This document shows positions 63,724 to 64,000 of a DNA stretch of 64,000 nt, in pieces. Numbering within the stretch: the first letter of the stretch is position 1; each line of letters opens with the position of its first letter. A model generated the notes under the pieces. It saw only the letters and a program-made list of their open reading frames with translations, was not told where the DNA came from and made no database searches. The position numbers were made by a program, and so were the translations under genes. Source of the stretch: Oceanitalea sp047302425 (GTDB lineage: Bacteria > Actinomycetota > Actinomycetes > Actinomycetales > Actinomycetaceae); NCBI RefSeq assembly GCF_047302425.1, contig NZ_CP154855.1, forward strand, positions 62,001-126,000, read 5' to 3'.

Positions 63724-64000
63724 GTGCTCGGGCGACTGGCGGGGGCTGCCGCGCTGTCCGCCGTCGGCGGCCTCGCCTGGGCCGTGACGGAGACGCGCCT
63801 GTTCACGGTGCGCACCCACGTGGTGCCGGTGCTCGCGCCGGGCAGCCGGCCGCTGCGGGTGCTGCACGTCTCTGACCTCCACCTCACCCCCGCGCAGCGG
63901 CTCAAGCGCGAGTGGGTGCGCCGGCTGGCCGAGCTGGAGCCGGACCTCGTCGTCTCCACCGGTGACAACCTCGCCCACCTCGAGGCGGTCCCGGCCGTGG
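63724..64000 (+). CDS. metallophosphoesterase, 3' end cut off
   Basis: The GTG at 63724, two bases after the ponA2 stop, opens a frame to the window end (92 codons). An N-terminal hydrophobic segment (AGAAALSAVGGLAWAVTETRLF) is followed by LRVLHVSDLHLTPAQRLKREW and LEPDLVVSTGDNLAHLEAVP, the first two metal-binding motifs (D-x-H and G-D-N) of calcineurin-like phosphoesterases. The protein is membrane-anchored. The same neighbour follows ponA2 in M. tuberculosis. The substrate is unknown. Confidence 0.9.
   Translation, partial: MLGRLAGAAALSAVGGLAWAVTETRLFTVRTHVVPVLAPGSRPLRVLHVSDLHLTPAQRLKREWVRRLAELEPDLVVSTGDNLAHLEAVPAV

Overview
The window is chromosomal DNA from a high-GC Gram-positive bacterium. 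The gene set points to Actinomycetota, most likely Micrococcales: Lsr2, CarD, a WhiB4-type regulator, SenX3/RegX3, a Tad pilus cluster of the mycobacterial Rv3654c-Rv3660c type, MsiK-like sugar ATPase, DUF4032, GTG starts and many leaderless genes. The genus cannot be read from the sequence. There is no phage, integron, CRISPR array, IS transposase or rRNA. Coding density is very high. The only gap above 300 bases is 12445-12789, which holds two copies of a repeat.

Layout. 1-4.3 kb: a cut-off TetR gene, a lipoprotein, a methyltransferase, a TetR/hydrolase divergent pair with two palindromic operators, a degraded small gene and tRNA-Thr(TGT). 4.4-7.4 kb: DsbA-like thioredoxin, small membrane protein and Ser/Thr kinase on the minus strand. 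7.5-12.4 kb: otsA-otsB (trehalose), an orphan sugar-ABC ATPase and a DUF4032 kinase-fold protein. 12.4-13.8 kb: a DUF559/AbiEi-like gene bracketed by three repeat elements with shared GTGCCACAA ends. 13.8-20.2 kb: rlmB, cysS, an UMF1 transporter, ispF, an RDD protein, ispD and carD, a rearranged form of the usual carD-ispD-ispF-cysS-rlmB block. 20.4-24.7 kb: a lipoprotein, then pstS-regX3-senX3 divergent from phoU across a PHO box. 24.7-34.7 kb: gpmA, lsr2, tRNA-Thr(CGT), a TAP-like hydrolase, holB-tmk, an oxidoreductase, topA and a DUF2071 protein. 34.8-42.3 kb: a methyltransferase, an LPNTG-anchored 5'-nucleotidase, a glycosylase-family protein, a lipoprotein and hppA. 42.5-49.4 kb: an Hrq1-like helicase, then a seven-gene minus-strand tad operon (tadZ-tadA-tadB-tadC-DUF4244-tadE-Rv3654c-like) whose first ribosome binding site lies inside a perfect hairpin. 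49.5-57.5 kb: the MetPS transporter pair, a HAD phosphatase, a membrane protein, actP-DUF485 and acs. 57.6-64 kb: an epoxide-hydrolase-like gene, nth, crp, RidA, DUF4177, whiB4, a ponA2-type penicillin-binding protein and a cut-off metallophosphoesterase. This last run matches the order known in M. tuberculosis, except that the ArsA-like ATPase pair is missing.

Working links. SenX3/RegX3 probably controls phoU and pstS through the PHO box. Crp probably acts on the acs/actP divergent promoter, which carries a GTGA-N6-TCAC site. The TetR at 3169 probably represses itself and the hydrolase. Gene ends are often closed by strong hairpins, and several of these belong to one family of about 43-base palindromes. 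At least twelve genes have a TANNNT hexamer exactly six bases before the start codon, so they are probably transcribed without a leader.
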